Positions 53,670 to 64,000 of a stretch of 64,000 nucleotides of DNA are shown here, piece by piece. The position numbers and the translations under genes are program-made. Under the pieces are notes generated by a model that searched no databases, was not told where the DNA came from, and saw only the letters and a program-made list of their open reading frames with translations. The DNA comes from Barnesiella sp. An22 (GTDB lineage: Bacteria > Bacteroidota > Bacteroidia > Bacteroidales > Barnesiellaceae). The stretch spans positions 186,001 to 250,000 of the forward strand of contig NZ_NFJR01000001.1 in the NCBI RefSeq assembly GCF_002159975.1, written 5' to 3'. Numbering within the stretch: the stretch's first letter is position 1; the number at the start of each line of letters is the position of its first letter.

Positions 53670-55562
53670 TTACAGTTGTCGTTTGCTGACAGCGCCCTCT
53701 ACAAAATTTATAAAGGCATTGTTTACCAATCGGTTACCGCCAGGCGTAGGATAATCGCCCGAGAAATACCAGTCGCCCGGATGGCTGGGAATAGCCTCAT
53801 GCAATCCCTCCAGAGTCTGATAGATAATCTCGACTTGGGCCGAAATATCGTCGGAGGTAAGCATTTGGGCTATCTTCTCCGACACCTCCTCCTGGGTAAA
53901 GGGGGCGTAAATCTCCTTTACATAGTTGACAATCTCCTCTTTGGGTCTGTTTTGCTGTGCTTTGGATTTGCGGTATACCTCGTCGATTACCGACTGCATG
54001 CCCCGCTCTTTCAGCAGTTCCATGGCAGCCTTGAAGGCAATAAACTCGCCCATGCGCGACATGTCTATACCATAACAGTCGGGAAAACGCACTTGCGGCG
54101 ACGACGAAACGATGATGATTTTTTTCGGGTGAAGCCGGTCCAGTATCTTGATGATACTTTGCCGCAACGTGGTACCACGCACAATACTGTCGTCGATAAC
54201 CACCAGATTATCTACCCCCGGTTCTACCGTGCCGTAGGTGATGTCGTAGACGTGGGCGGCCAGATCGTCGCGGGTATCGCCCTCGGCGATGAAGGTACGC
54301 AGTTTAATGTCCTTGATGGCCACCTTCTCCGAGCGGACCTTGAGCGAAAGTATCTGCCTCAGTTCGTCGTCGGTAAGGCTGTCGCCGGCCTGCCGGATGC
54401 GGGCCAGCTTCTGTTCGCTCAGATAGCTGTCCAACCCCTCGAGCATACCGTAAAAGGCCACCTCGGCCGTGTTGGGTATAAACGAAAAGACACTGTGCGC
54501 CAGGTCGTAGTCGACACTCTTGAGAATCTGGGGGGCCAGGTGGCGCCCCAACTCCTTGCGCTCGCGATAGATGTCGACGTCGCTACCCCGCGAGAAATAG
54601 ATGCGTTCGAACGAACAGGCACTGTAATTGGCCGGCGGGAGAATCTGCTCGATGTGCATGTTGCCCCGACGGTTCACCACCAGACATTCACCAGGCTGCA
54701 GCTCTTTCACCTGCTCGACCGAGAGGTTCATGGTGGTTTGTATGACCGGACGCTCCGATGCCACGACCACAATTTCGTCGTCGGCATAATAGAAAGCCGG
54801 GCGTATGCCCCGCGGGTCGCGGAAGGAGAACATATCGCCGCTGCCGGTCATGCCGCAGATGACGTAACCACCGTCCCAGATGCGCGAAGGTTTCTTGAGT
54901 ATCTCGGCCAGATTCAGGTTGTTTTCAATCGACTCGGTAATTTCGATGTCGTCGAGCCCCTCCTTCTTGTAGAGGTCGTACAACCGCTGGTTCTCCATAT
55001 CAAGGGCATGCCCCAGTTGTTCCAGCAAGACAAAGGTATCGGCATAGCTGCGGGGGTGTTGCCCCTTGGCCACAATGCTCTCAAATATCTCGTCGACGTT
55101 GGTCATGTTGAAGTTGCCACACAACAACAGGTTGCGCGAACGCCAGTTGCCCCGGCGCAAAAACGGGTGTACATACGACAGTCCCGAGCGGCCGGTGGTG
55201 CTGTAGCGCAGGTGGCCCATATAGACTTCGCCGGCAAAAGGCAGGTGCAGGGCCGCCCACTCGGCATCGGTCGTATCGTGGGGCGTATTCTGAATTTGGG
55301 CCTTTACATTGGCAAAAATCTCTTGTATGGCACCGGTCCCCAAAGCGCGTTCCCGGTAGATAAACTCCTCGGCCGGACGTGCGTGCAACTTCACGCAAGC
55401 CAACCCGGCCCCCTCCTGCCCCCGATTGTGTTGCTTCTCCATGAGCAGGTAGAGCTTGTTCAACCCATACATGTACGAGCCATACTTTTGCTGATAATAA
55501 GCGAGTGGTTTCAACAACCGCACCATGGCGATGCCACACTCGTGTTTGATAACTTCTGTCAT
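53670..55562 (-). CDS. Amidophosphoribosyltransferase-like protein, extended form
   Basis: The 630-residue protein has a class II glutamine amidotransferase domain whose nucleophile is Cys9 after an eight-residue propeptide (HE|CGIA), and a phosphoribosyltransferase domain with PRPP motif VVIDDSIVRGTT. PurF makes phosphoribosylamine, the first purine intermediate. This form is about 120 residues longer than typical PurF, mainly in inserts and a C-terminal extension, so a specialised role or a paralogue beside a normal PurF is possible. Confidence 0.85.
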   Translation of the reverse strand: MTEVIKHECGIAMVRLLKPLAYYQQKYGSYMYGLNKLYLLMEKQHNRGQEGAGLACVKLHARPAEEFIYRERALGTGAIQEIFANVKAQIQNTPHDTTDAEWAALHLPFAGEVYMGHLRYSTTGRSGLSYVHPFLRRGNWRSRNLLLCGNFNMTNVDEIFESIVAKGQHPRSYADTFVLLEQLGHALDMENQRLYDLYKKEGLDDIEITESIENNLNLAEILKKPSRIWDGGYVICGMTGSGDMFSFRDPRGIRPAFYYADDEIVVVASERPVIQTTMNLSVEQVKELQPGECLVVNRRGNMHIEQILPPANYSACSFERIYFSRGSDVDIYRERKELGRHLAPQILKSVDYDLAHSVFSFIPNTAEVAFYGMLEGLDSYLSEQKLARIRQAGDSLTDDELRQILSLKVRSEKVAIKDIKLRTFIAEGDTRDDLAAHVYDITYGTVEPGVDNLVVIDDSIVRGTTLRQSIIKILDRLHPKKIIIVSSSPQVRFPDCYGIDMSRMGEFIAFKAAMELLKERGMQSVIDEVYRKSKAQQNRPKEEIVNYVKEIYAPFTQEEVSEKIAQMLTSDDISAQVEIIYQTLEGLHEAIPSHPGDWYFSGDYPTPGGNRLVNNAFINFVEGAVSKRQL

Positions 55563-55606
55563 AAAATCGAATCCTTATAAAAACGATATGCAAGTGTCAT
55601 AACGCA

Positions 55607-55650
55607 AAACGAGCCACAACAAGATTTTTCAGGTCTGTTATAGCTCGTTT
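55607..55650 (-). terminator. Terminator after glnN
   Basis: On the minus strand AAACGAGC-T-ATAAC pairs with GTTGT-G-GCTCGTTT, enclosing a loop with a further AGA/TCT pair, then TTTTG. It lies 48 nt beyond the stop. Confidence 0.65.
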
Positions 55651-55697
55651 CTGTATCATGGGGTCATCTATCCGATAGGTTATTCACTCAATATTCA

Positions 55698-57887
55698 TTA
55701 ACGGATAAACAACAGTTCTCTGTACTTGGGAAGCGGCCACATCTCGTTGTCGATCATCAGTTCGAGCTTGTCGATGTGGTAGCGAATCTCGTCGAGGTGC
55801 GGAGCCACGGTGTCGTGATAGGCAATGGCTTTTTCGCGCTCGTTCTCAATCTTGTTGGCCACCTTGCGGGCCTCGACCATGGTGTGAACCTTCTCCTTGA
55901 TGGTGAGCAAGTGGTAGGCTATCTTCTCGATTACCTCCATGTCTTGCGTAGCTATCTGCTCGCTCTTCTCGGCCGGGAACAGACTCTTGATTTTGAACAC
56001 GTTGTCGAGCAGGAGCGACTGATACCGTGTGGCTACCGGCACGATGTGATTGATGGCCAGGTCGCCCAGCACACGGGCCTCGATCTGTATCTTCTTGGTG
56101 TAGATTTCCCACTTCACTTCATTGCGGGCCTGCAGTTCGACGCGGGTAAATACGTGGGTACGCTCGAACATCTTCACCACATCGTCTTTCAGGTAGTTGT
56201 CAAAGATAAGCGGCACACTCGTTTCGCAATCGAGTCCGCGACGCTCGGCCTCGGCCTTCCACTCGTCGCTGTATCCGTTGCCGTCGAAGCAAATGTCTTT
56301 GCTCTCGTTGATAAGCTCCTTGAGAACCGTGAGGATGGCCTGTTCTTTCTCCTTGCCTTCGGCAATGAGGGCATCGACCCGTTGTTTGAACTCCTGCAAC
56401 TGAGAGGCCACGGCAGCATTCAAGGCAATCATGGCGCTGGCACAGTTGGCCGACGAACCTACGGCCCGGAACTCGAATCGGTTGCCGGTAAAGGCGAAGG
56501 GCGATGTACGGTTGCGGTCGGTATTGTCCATCAAGATTTCGGGAATCTGGGCAATATCCAGTTTCAAGCCCGACTTGCCGCTCATGTTCAACACATCTTC
56601 CGAAGTGCTCTTGGCCAGTTTGGCGAGGATTTCGCTAATCTGTTTGCCCATGAAGATGGAGATGATGGCCGGGGGAGCCTCATTGGCACCCAGACGGTGA
56701 CCGTTGGTAGCCGACGAGATGCTGGCTTTCAACAAACCATTGTATTTATAGACGGCAGCCATTACATTGACAATAAACGTAATGAACTGCAGATTCTCTT
56801 TGTGTGTCTTACCGGGGGCAAAGAGCAACACGCCGGTATCGGTGCCCAGCGACCAGTTGTTGTGCTTGCCCGAACCGTTTACGCCCTTGAAAGGCTTCTC
56901 ATGCAGCAACACTCTGAAGTTGTGCCGACGGGCCACTTCGCGCATAACCGACATGAGCAGCAGGTTGTGGTCGTTGGCCAGGTTGGTCTCTTCGAAGATA
57001 GGAGCAACCTCGAACTGGTTGGGAGCAACTTCGTTGTGACAGGTCTTTACCGGGATACCCAACATGTGGCACTCGATTTCGAGGTCTTGCATGAAGGCTT
57101 CGACGCGAGAGGGAATGGCTCCGAAATAGTGATCTTCGAGCTGCTGGTTCTTGGCACTCTCGTGTCCCATAAGGGTGCGACCCGTAAGCACCAGGTCGGG
57201 ACGAGCGGCATAGAGGCTCTCGTCGACCAGAAAATACTCCTGCTCCCATCCCAGATAGGAGTAAACGTGGTTGACATGCTCGTCGAAATATTTGCAAACG
57301 GCAGTCGCCGCTTTGTTTACACTGTTCAATGCTTTCAGCAACGGAGCTTTATAGTCGAGCGATTCGCCGGTATACGATATGAATATCGTGGGAATACACA
57401 GCGTTTTGTCAAGTATAAATGCAGGCGAAGAGATATCCCAGGCCGAGTATCCCCGAGCCTCGAAGGTATTGCGGATACCGCCATTGGGGAAACTCGACGC
57501 ATCGGGCTCCTGCTGGATGAGCAGTTTGCCCGAGAACTCCTCGACTACACCGCCTTTGCCGTCGTGCTCGATAAAGGCATCGTGCTTTTCGGCCGTACCG
57601 TCGGTGAGCGGGTGAAACCAGTGGGTATAGTGCGTAGCACCCATTTCGAGGGCCCATTTGCGCATGCCGGCAGCGACGCTATCGGCTACCTCGCGGCTCA
57701 GCGGAGTGCTGTTGTCGATCGCCTCGATTACGGCTTCGTAGGTCTTTTTGGGCAGATACTTGAACATCTTCTCCCGGTTGAAGACATATCGTCCGTAATA
57801 CTCAGACGGTCTCTCCTTCGGATAATTGACGGGGACTGCTTTCCGACTAAAAGCTTCTTTCGTCACTTTGAATCTTAGCATTGACAT
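55698..57887 (-). CDS. glnN: Glutamine synthetase type III
   Basis: GlnN joins ammonia and glutamate. The 729-residue length and motifs ATHYTHWFHPLT, EVAPNQFEVAPIFEE, GSGKHNNWS and NRTSPFAFTGNRFEFRA identify the dodecameric type III enzyme found in Bacteroidetes. It is 38 nt downstream of dapL with no terminator between them, so it is probably read from the dapF-dapL transcript as well as any own promoter. A hairpin follows. Confidence 0.97.
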   Translation of the reverse strand: MSMLRFKVTKEAFSRKAVPVNYPKERPSEYYGRYVFNREKMFKYLPKKTYEAVIEAIDNSTPLSREVADSVAAGMRKWALEMGATHYTHWFHPLTDGTAEKHDAFIEHDGKGGVVEEFSGKLLIQQEPDASSFPNGGIRNTFEARGYSAWDISSPAFILDKTLCIPTIFISYTGESLDYKAPLLKALNSVNKAATAVCKYFDEHVNHVYSYLGWEQEYFLVDESLYAARPDLVLTGRTLMGHESAKNQQLEDHYFGAIPSRVEAFMQDLEIECHMLGIPVKTCHNEVAPNQFEVAPIFEETNLANDHNLLLMSVMREVARRHNFRVLLHEKPFKGVNGSGKHNNWSLGTDTGVLLFAPGKTHKENLQFITFIVNVMAAVYKYNGLLKASISSATNGHRLGANEAPPAIISIFMGKQISEILAKLAKSTSEDVLNMSGKSGLKLDIAQIPEILMDNTDRNRTSPFAFTGNRFEFRAVGSSANCASAMIALNAAVASQLQEFKQRVDALIAEGKEKEQAILTVLKELINESKDICFDGNGYSDEWKAEAERRGLDCETSVPLIFDNYLKDDVVKMFERTHVFTRVELQARNEVKWEIYTKKIQIEARVLGDLAINHIVPVATRYQSLLLDNVFKIKSLFPAEKSEQIATQDMEVIEKIAYHLLTIKEKVHTMVEARKVANKIENEREKAIAYHDTVAPHLDEIRYHIDKLELMIDNEMWPLPKYRELLFIR

Positions 57888-57925
57888 AGTTGAATGTATT
57901 AGGTTTAGTTTGTGTTATTTCTTGT

Positions 57926-59161
57926 TTACAGCTTCCAGTTTTGAATACGCGAAATAGCCTCTACCGTATCCTCGTATCGTCCGAAGGCCGTCAAGCGGAA
58001 ATATCCTTCGCCCGAGGGGCCGAACCCGACTCCGGGAGTACCTACGATATGACACTCGTGCAACAGACGATCGAAAAACTTCCACGAAGATAATCCATCG
58101 GGAGTCTTTACCCAAATATATGGAGCATTATCTCCTCCAAATATTTTCAACCCGACATTCTGAAGCGACTCTTTCAAGAGCCGGGCATTGCGCATATAGT
58201 ACTCGATAGACTCTTTTATCTGCTTGTTACCCAGCGGACTATATGCAGCTTCGGCAGCTCGTTGCACAATATAGGAAGTGCCATTGAATTTGGTTGTCTG
58301 CCGGCGGTTCCACAGCGGGTTCACCATCACCTTTTTGCCGGCTGCGTCGTAGAGTTTCAATGCCTTGGGCACTACGGTATAGCCGCAACGCAGACCGGTG
58401 AAACCGGCTGTCTTGGAAAAGCTGCGGAACTCGATGGCTACCTCTTTGGCACCCTCCATCTCGTAGATGCTGTGCGGAATATCTTCGTCGTGAATGAAAG
58501 CCTCGTAAGCCGCATCGAAGAGAATGAGCGACTCGTTTTCACGGGCATAGTCGACCCACTTTTGCAACTCGGCTTTCGACAGAGCGGTTCCCGTGGGATT
58601 ATTGGGGTAGCACAGGTAGATAATGTCGGGGCGTTCGGCAGGCAAAGCGGGTACGAAATTGTTCTCGGCCGTACAGGGAATATACACGATTTGGCTCCAG
58701 TGCTCCCCATCGCCGGCCAACTCGCCGGCTCGACCGGCCATCACGTTGGTATCGACATAGACGGGATAAACCGGGTCGGTCACGGCCACCCGATTCTTCA
58801 CACTCAGAATATCGCCGATGTTACCCAGGTCGCTCTTGGCACCGTCGCCGACAAAAATTTCGTCGGGATCGAGTTCAACGCCTCGCGTTCTGAAGTCGTG
58901 TTCGATAATGCGCTCCTGCAGGAAACGGTATCCCTGCTCGGGACCATACCCCCTGAAGGTCTCGGCACGACCCATCTCGTCGACTGCCTTGTGCAGCGCC
59001 TCGATGATGGCCGGGACGATGGGCCGCGTCACATCGCCTATGCCCAGGCTGATGATGCGGGCTTCGGGGTTCTGCTCCTTATAGGCGTTTACTTTCTTCT
59101 TTATATCTGAAAACAGATAGCTCTCTGCGAGCTTCAAATAATTTTCATTAATCAATACCAT
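57926..59161 (-). CDS. dapL: LL-diaminopimelate aminotransferase
   Basis: DapL converts tetrahydrodipicolinate directly to LL-DAP, bypassing succinylated or acetylated steps. The 411-residue PLP enzyme has K250 ([15 protein letters not shown]) and the DapL-specific start [12 protein letters not shown] and [13 protein letters not shown]. It overlaps dapF by 10 nt. Together with lysC and lysA at 14-16 kb this shows lysine synthesis by the aminotransferase pathway. Confidence 0.96.
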   Translation of the reverse strand: MVLINENYLKLAESYLFSDIKKKVNAYKEQNPEARIISLGIGDVTRPIVPAIIEALHKAVDEMGRAETFRGYGPEQGYRFLQERIIEHDFRTRGVELDPDEIFVGDGAKSDLGNIGDILSVKNRVAVTDPVYPVYVDTNVMAGRAGELAGDGEHWSQIVYIPCTAENNFVPALPAERPDIIYLCYPNNPTGTALSKAELQKWVDYARENESLILFDAAYEAFIHDEDIPHSIYEMEGAKEVAIEFRSFSKTAGFTGLRCGYTVVPKALKLYDAAGKKVMVNPLWNRRQTTKFNGTSYIVQRAAEAAYSPLGNKQIKESIEYYMRNARLLKESLQNVGLKIFGGDNAPYIWVKTPDGLSSWKFFDRLLHECHIVGTPGVGFGPSGEGYFRLTAFGRYEDTVEAISRIQNWKL

Positions 59162-60009
59162 ATACTTCTATTATTATCGTCGGGCCATTCACCCTCAAAT
59201 ACGGTGACGGCACCGCCAGTCATGTAAATTCGATTGTTTTGTTCGTTCCACTCGATCGACAAATCTCCACCCAGCAGATGCAACTTGGCCCGGCGGTCAG
59301 ACTTGCCATTCAGTACGGCAGCCACCAGCGTAGCACAAGCGCCGGTTCCGCACGCCAGAGTCTCGCCGGCCCCGCGTTCCCACACGCGCATTCTCAGGTG
59401 TTGTGGCGACTGCACCTCGACAAACTCGACATTGGTGCGCCGCGGGAAGAGTTCGTGATGCTCGATCAGCGACCCGATGTGATGCAGGTCGTAGCGGTCC
59501 ATGTCGTCGAGAAAGATAACCGCATGCGGGTTACCCATCGACACGCAGGTGATGGCAAAACGATTCCCCTCAATCTCGAGAGGTTGCGATACGACAGGAC
59601 TCTCCGAAAGATTTACCGGTATATCGGGAGCCGACAATATGGGCTCACCCATATCGACCGTAACCTGTTCGACCTTATTGTCTTGAATATGCAGTGTGAG
59701 GTGTTTGACGCCGGCAAGCGTCTCGAGAGTCAACTCCTTTTTGGTGGTCATCCCCTTGTCATATACATATTTGCCTACGCAGCGCGAAGCATTTCCGCAC
59801 ATCTCGGCTTCACTGCCGTCCGAGTTAAACATCCGCATTCTGAAGTCACAACTCTCCGAGGGCATGATAATCACCAATCCGTCGGAGCCCACCCCAAAAT
59901 GCCGGTCGCTCATCTGTCGGGCCAACTCGCCCAAGTCGGCAGGCAACGGTTCAAATCCATTCAGGTAAATATAGTCATTGCCTGCACCTTGCATTTTCGT
60001 GAATCTCAT
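59152..60009 (-). CDS. dapF: Diaminopimelate epimerase
   Basis: DapF converts LL-DAP to meso-DAP for peptidoglycan and lysine. The 285-residue protein has the two catalytic Cys motifs, C71 in EMCGNASRC and a second in [12 protein letters not shown], and starts [15 protein letters not shown]. It overlaps dapL by 10 nt, so the product of DapL is used by the enzyme made just before it on the same mRNA. Confidence 0.97.
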   Translation of the reverse strand: MRFTKMQGAGNDYIYLNGFEPLPADLGELARQMSDRHFGVGSDGLVIIMPSESCDFRMRMFNSDGSEAEMCGNASRCVGKYVYDKGMTTKKELTLETLAGVKHLTLHIQDNKVEQVTVDMGEPILSAPDIPVNLSESPVVSQPLEIEGNRFAITCVSMGNPHAVIFLDDMDRYDLHHIGSLIEHHELFPRRTNVEFVEVQSPQHLRMRVWERGAGETLACGTGACATLVAAVLNGKSDRRAKLHLLGGDLSIEWNEQNNRIYMTGGAVTVFEGEWPDDNNRSIWY

Positions 60010-60070
60010 AAGAACACTCTTTTTGATACAACATTTCGGTTTTCGAAAACTAAATGCAATTATTTCGTTG

Positions 60071-60078
60071 CAAAATTA
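60071..60078 (-). promoter_or_regulatory. -7 box (TAATTTTG) for dapF-dapL-glnN
   Basis: On the minus strand TAATTTTG lies 61 nt before the dapF start. No TTG is seen at the expected spacing. Confidence 0.45.
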
Positions 60079-60249
60079 CCCTTTTTGACAAACATACTTA
60101 CAGATTGAAAGTATAAATATTGTATAAATACATTTATATATTATAAAAACAGCAACACATTTAACTACCCTCCCGTACAGCCGATGCACAGTTCGAAAAT
60201 TTATTTTTACAATCTGGCGGTAAAACCTGCGGAATAGGGATTTTTTTCC

Positions 60250-60257
60250 TATCTTTG
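60250..60257 (+). promoter_or_regulatory. -7 promoter box (TATCTTTG) for carAB
   Basis: TATCTTTG lies 71 nt before carA, leaving a leader of about 60-65 nt. No TTG is at the -33 position. Confidence 0.55.
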
Positions 60258-60328
60258 CATGGTTTTCACGATAGAAATCCACCCTACTTACTTAAGCTAA
60301 TTACTAATACATATATAATTCTATCGTA

Positions 60329-61399
60329 ATGCAAACAACAAAAAAGGCTTCTCTAATCCTGGATGATGGTACCGTATTCGTCGGGAAATCATTTGGCTAC
60401 GAAAAACCTGTTGCCGGCGAGGTCGTCTTCAACACCGCAATGATGGGCTATCCCGAAAGCCTGACCGACCCCTCCTACTCCGGACAAATCTTAGTGACCA
60501 CCTACCCGCTTATCGGAAATTACGGAGTGCCTCGACGTGAAGAGGTAAATGGATTGTCACGATTCTACGAATCGGAAAAAATCCACGTCGAAGCACTGGT
60601 CGTATCGGACTACTCGTTTGAATACAGCCACTGGAATGCCGCCAAGAGTTTGGCCGACTGGCTGAAGGAAGAAGAGATTGTGGGTATCTACGACATCGAC
60701 ACCCGCGAGTTGACCAAGCGATTGAGAGAGCACGGCTCCATGAAAGGCAAAATCGTAATCGAAGGCGGCGACGACATCGAGTTCGTAGACCCCAACCTTA
60801 CCAATCTGGTAGCCAAGGTGAGCTGCAAAGAGGTGATTCGCTATGGAAACGGCGATAAGAAAGTGGTGCTGGTCGACTGCGGCGTGAAGCACAACATCAT
60901 CCGCTGCCTGCTCAAGCGCAACGTGACCGTCATTCGCGTGCCCTGGGACTACGACTTCAACACGCTCGAGTACGACGGCCTGTTCATCTCGAACGGCCCG
61001 GGCGACCCCGACATGTGCGGCATTACCGTAGACCACATACGCCAGGCCATGAACGGCACGAAACCCATTTTCGGCATCTGCATGGGCAACCAACTGCTGT
61101 CGAAAGCCGGAGGGGCCCGCACCTACAAACTCAAATATGGACACCGCAGCCACAACCAACCGGTGCGCCAGGTGGGCACAAACCGCTGCTTCATTACCTC
61201 GCAGAACCATGGCTTTGCCGTAGACAACTCGACTCTGGGAGCCGACTGGGAACCGCTCTTCATCAACATGAACGACGGTACCAACGAAGGGATACGTCAC
61301 AAATCGAAACCCTACTTCTCGGCCCAGTTCCACCCCGAGGCTGCCAGCGGTCCTACCGACACCGAGTTCTTGTTCGACGAATTTGTAAAACTGTTGTAA
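60329..61399 (+). CDS. carA: Carbamoyl-phosphate synthase small subunit
   Basis: CarA supplies ammonia from glutamine to CarB for arginine and pyrimidine synthesis. The 356-residue protein has the N-terminal CPSase domain ([31 protein letters not shown]) and a class I amidotransferase domain with nucleophile Cys in [11 protein letters not shown] and the His/Glu motif FSAQFHPEA. carB starts 19 nt after the stop. Confidence 0.98.
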   Translation: MQTTKKASLILDDGTVFVGKSFGYEKPVAGEVVFNTAMMGYPESLTDPSYSGQILVTTYPLIGNYGVPRREEVNGLSRFYESEKIHVEALVVSDYSFEYSHWNAAKSLADWLKEEEIVGIYDIDTRELTKRLREHGSMKGKIVIEGGDDIEFVDPNLTNLVAKVSCKEVIRYGNGDKKVVLVDCGVKHNIIRCLLKRNVTVIRVPWDYDFNTLEYDGLFISNGPGDPDMCGITVDHIRQAMNGTKPIFGICMGNQLLSKAGGARTYKLKYGHRSHNQPVRQVGTNRCFITSQNHGFAVDNSTLGADWEPLFINMNDGTNEGIRHKSKPYFSAQFHPEAASGPTDTEFLFDEFVKLL

Positions 61400-61418
61400 A
61401 CCCGGAAATACCATACCT

Positions 61419-64000
61419 ATGAACCAAGAAGAGATTAAAAAAATAAAGAAAGTATTGCTGTTAGGCTCCGGAGCCTTGAAAATAGGTGAAGCCGGTGAAT
61501 TTGACTATTCCGGGTCGCAGGCCTTGAAAGCCCTCAAAGAGGAAGGCATCACGACGGTTTTGATCAACCCCAACATCGCCACGGTACAAACCTCGGAGGG
61601 TGTGGCCGACAAGATTTACTTCCTGCCGGTTACCCCCTACTTCGTCGAGCGGGTTATCCAAAAGGAGCAACCCGACGGCATCCTGCTGGCCTTCGGCGGG
61701 CAAACGGCTCTCAACTGCGGTGTACAGCTCTATCAGGCCGGCACGCTCGAGAAATATAACGTGAAGGTATTGGGTACGCCGGTACAGGCCATCATGGATA
61801 CCGAAGACCGCGAACTCTTCGTCAAAAAACTCGACGAAATCGATGTCAAGACCATCAAGAGCGAGGCCGTCAACTCGATAGAAGATGCAGTTCAGGCTGC
61901 CGCCGAGCTGGGCTATCCCATCATCATCCGGGCTGCCTATGCGCTGGGTGGATTGGGCAGCGGTTTCTGCGACAACGAAGAGGAGCTGCGGTTGAAAGCC
62001 GAAAAGGCGCTGTCGTTCTCGCCCCAGATTCTGGTAGAGAAATCACTTAAAGGCTGGAAAGAGATTGAATACGAGGTGGTGCGCGACCGCTACGACAACT
62101 GCATCACGGTATGTAACATGGAGAACTTCGACCCGCTGGGTATCCACACGGGCGAAAGTATCGTGGTGGCTCCGTCGCAAACACTCACCAACAGCGAATA
62201 TCACAAATTGCGCGAACTGGCTATCCGCATTATCCGCCACATCGGCATCGTGGGCGAGTGTAACGTGCAGTATGCCTTCGACCCCAAGTCGGAAGACTAC
62301 CGGGTAATCGAGGTGAATGCCCGTCTGAGCCGCTCGTCGGCCCTCGCCTCGAAAGCTACGGGTTATCCGTTGGCCTTCGTGGCTGCCAAACTGGGTTTGG
62401 GCTATGGCCTGTTCGACCTGAAAAACTCGGTCACCAAAGAGACCAGCGCCTTCTTCGAGCCGGCTCTCGACTACATTGTCTGCAAAATACCCCGTTGGGA
62501 CCTGGGCAAATTCCAGGGCGTAGACCGCGAGCTGGGCTCCAGCATGAAATCGGTCGGCGAGGTAATGGCCATCGGCCGCACCTTCGAGGAGGCTATCCAG
62601 AAAGGTCTGCGCATGATTGGTCAGGGCATGCACGGCTTCGTGGAGAACAAGGAACTGGTTATTCCCAATATCGACAAGTCGCTGCACGAACCTACCGACA
62701 AACGTATCTTTGTCATCAGCAAGGCTATGCGCGCCGGTTATACGGTAGACCAGATACACGAACTAACCAAAATAGACTGCTGGTTCCTGCAAAAACTGAT
62801 GAATATCGTACGCACGGCTCACGACTTGGAAGAGCTCGACGAGTCGATTACCCGCGCCGAGAATCCCCAGGAATACTACGACCTCATGCGTCGGGCCAAG
62901 ATACAGGGCTTCTCCGATTTCCAGATTGCCCGCGCCATCTGGAAGGAAAAGATGGAAGACTGCCACATGCAGTGGGTGCGCCAGTTCCGTAAATCGCTCG
63001 GCATCGTCCCCGTGGTGAAACAGATCGACACGCTGGCCGCCGAGTATCCGGCACAGACCAACTATCTGTACCTGACCTACAGTGGCATCGCCAACGATGT
63101 GAAATATCTGGGCGACCACAAGTCGATTGTGGTACTGGGTTCGGGTGCTTACCGCATAGGCTCTTCGGTTGAGTTCGACTGGTGCGGCGTACAGGCCCTG
63201 AATACCATTCGCAAAGAGGGCTACCGCAGTGTAATGATCAACTACAACCCCGAAACGGTATCGACCGACTACGACATGTGCGACCGCCTCTACTTCGACG
63301 AGCTGACCTTCGAGAGGGTGATGGATATTCTCGAACTCGAGAATCCTCACGGCGTAATTCTCTCGACCGGCGGACAGATTCCCAACAACCTGGCCACGCG
63401 CCTCGACGAGCAGCACGTGAGCATATTGGGCACGACGGCCGACAGCATAGACCACGCCGAAGACCGACACAAATTCTCGTCGATGCTCGACTCGCTGGGT
63501 ATCGACCAGCCGCGCTGGCGCGAGCTGACCTCGCTGGCCGACATCTACGACTTCGTGAAAGAGGTGGGTTACCCCGTGCTGGTTCGGCCCTCGTATGTGC
63601 TCTCGGGTGCTGCGATGAACGTCTGCTCGAACAACGCCGAGCTGGAACAGTTTCTGCAACTGGCCGCCAACGTATCGAAGAAACACCCGGTCGTAGTGAG
63701 CGAGTTTATCCAGCACGCCAAAGAGATCGAGATGGATGCCGTGGCCCGCAATGGCGAAATCATCATCTACGCCATCTCGGAGCACATCGAGTTTGCCGGT
63801 GTACACTCGGGCGACGCCACCATACAGTTCCCGCCGCAAAAGCTCTATGTCGAGACCGTGCGACGCATCAAGAAGGTGGCCGGGCAGATAGCCCAGGCGC
63901 TCAATATATCGGGTCCCTTCAACATCCAGTTCCTGGCCAAAAACAACGACATCAAGGTAATCGAGTGCAACCTGCGTGCCTCGCGTAGCTTCCCGTTCGT
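61419..64000 (+). CDS. carB: Carbamoyl-phosphate synthase large subunit (3' end outside window)
   Basis: The frame is open from ATG at 61419 to the window end, about 860 codons of an expected 1,070 or so. It begins [20 protein letters not shown] and has the first ATP-grasp domain ([19 protein letters not shown]), the oligomerisation domain, and most of the second ATP-grasp domain, ending at [15 protein letters not shown]. It makes carbamoyl phosphate from bicarbonate, ammonia and 2 ATP. The allosteric C-terminal domain that responds to UMP/ornithine is missing. Confidence 0.98.
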   Translation, partial: MNQEEIKKIKKVLLLGSGALKIGEAGEFDYSGSQALKALKEEGITTVLINPNIATVQTSEGVADKIYFLPVTPYFVERVIQKEQPDGILLAFGGQTALNCGVQLYQAGTLEKYNVKVLGTPVQAIMDTEDRELFVKKLDEIDVKTIKSEAVNSIEDAVQAAAELGYPIIIRAAYALGGLGSGFCDNEEELRLKAEKALSFSPQILVEKSLKGWKEIEYEVVRDRYDNCITVCNMENFDPLGIHTGESIVVAPSQTLTNSEYHKLRELAIRIIRHIGIVGECNVQYAFDPKSEDYRVIEVNARLSRSSALASKATGYPLAFVAAKLGLGYGLFDLKNSVTKETSAFFEPALDYIVCKIPRWDLGKFQGVDRELGSSMKSVGEVMAIGRTFEEAIQKGLRMIGQGMHGFVENKELVIPNIDKSLHEPTDKRIFVISKAMRAGYTVDQIHELTKIDCWFLQKLMNIVRTAHDLEELDESITRAENPQEYYDLMRRAKIQGFSDFQIARAIWKEKMEDCHMQWVRQFRKSLGIVPVVKQIDTLAAEYPAQTNYLYLTYSGIANDVKYLGDHKSIVVLGSGAYRIGSSVEFDWCGVQALNTIRKEGYRSVMINYNPETVSTDYDMCDRLYFDELTFERVMDILELENPHGVILSTGGQIPNNLATRLDEQHVSILGTTADSIDHAEDRHKFSSMLDSLGIDQPRWRELTSLADIYDFVKEVGYPVLVRPSYVLSGAAMNVCSNNAELEQFLQLAANVSKKHPVVVSEFIQHAKEIEMDAVARNGEIIIYAISEHIEFAGVHSGDATIQFPPQKLYVETVRRIKKVAGQIAQALNISGPFNIQFLAKNNDIKVIECNLRASRSFPF

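Larger units (their letters stand above)
60010..60328. other. Divergent intergenic region between dapF and carA
   Basis: The 319-nt gap contains the two -7 boxes listed separately and AT-rich sequence. No gene, palindrome of note or PyrR/attenuator-like hairpin was seen. Confidence 0.6.

Overview
This is a 64 kb chromosomal window from a member of the Bacteroidota, most likely order Bacteroidales. The evidence is: promoters of the TTG-N19/21-TAnnTTTG type in front of many genes and almost no Shine-Dalgarno sequences; a FeoA-FeoB fusion; a type III glutamine synthetase; the DapL route to lysine; a secreted protein with a gliding-motility/T9SS C-terminal domain; a PorT-like barrel; and a leucine-rich repeat protein built on the LxxLxCxxNxL pattern common in this phylum. 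The genus cannot be fixed from the sequence alone; a Barnesiella-like gut organism would fit.

Layout. 1-5.4 kb: end of glnS, a TPR protein, then an opposing operon (lipoprotein, rsmG, metallo-hydrolase) and a CvfB-like S1 protein. 5.5-10.2 kb: envelope genes (LRR protein, mlaEF, lptB, CPBP protease). 10.5-13.9 kb: hisH-hisA-hisF-hisIE followed directly by ftsE. 13.9-16.5 kb: lysC and lysA separated by a strong hairpin. 16.5-17.6 kb: a PerR-like regulator with a clear operator, then reverse rubrerythrin. 17.7-28 kb: lepA, nhaA, a LolC/E-like permease with an aminotransferase, a membrane protein with smpB, a THUMP-like methyltransferase, and pyrK-pyrD. 28-37 kb: htpG, clpC, gyrA and a TPR protein. 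37-39.6 kb: a poorly coding, AT-rich island with two broken genes, diverged repeats and an XRE regulator. 39.6-44.8 kb: a T9SS-type cargo protein, a lytic transglycosylase and uvrA in one operon. 45-50 kb: LysM/periplasmic-binding-protein fusion, beta-barrel, holA, amn, a PD-(D/E)xK protein and tRNA-Cys. 50-53.5 kb: the iron operon feoAB, a DUF3267 membrane protein and a 58-residue Cys-rich membrane protein. 53.7-64 kb: a long PurF homologue, glnN, dapL, dapF, then carA-carB (carB cut by the window end).

Most of the window is core metabolism and housekeeping. Lysine/DAP synthesis is split between lysC-lysA and dapF-dapL. Pyrimidine synthesis is represented by pyrK-pyrD and carAB, and glutamine supply by glnN, with its glutamine consumers carA, hisH and the PurF homologue elsewhere in the window.

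The most unusual signal is non-coding. A family of about 70-85 bp promoter-bearing repeats sits upstream of lepA (one diverged copy), the 23.8 kb membrane protein/smpB (three tandem copies) and pyrK (two tandem copies). Most copies carry a complete TTG-N20-TATCTTTG promoter, and two carry a short inverted repeat across the -7 box. The second region worth attention is the 37-39.6 kb island. No CRISPR array, phage or transposase was found.
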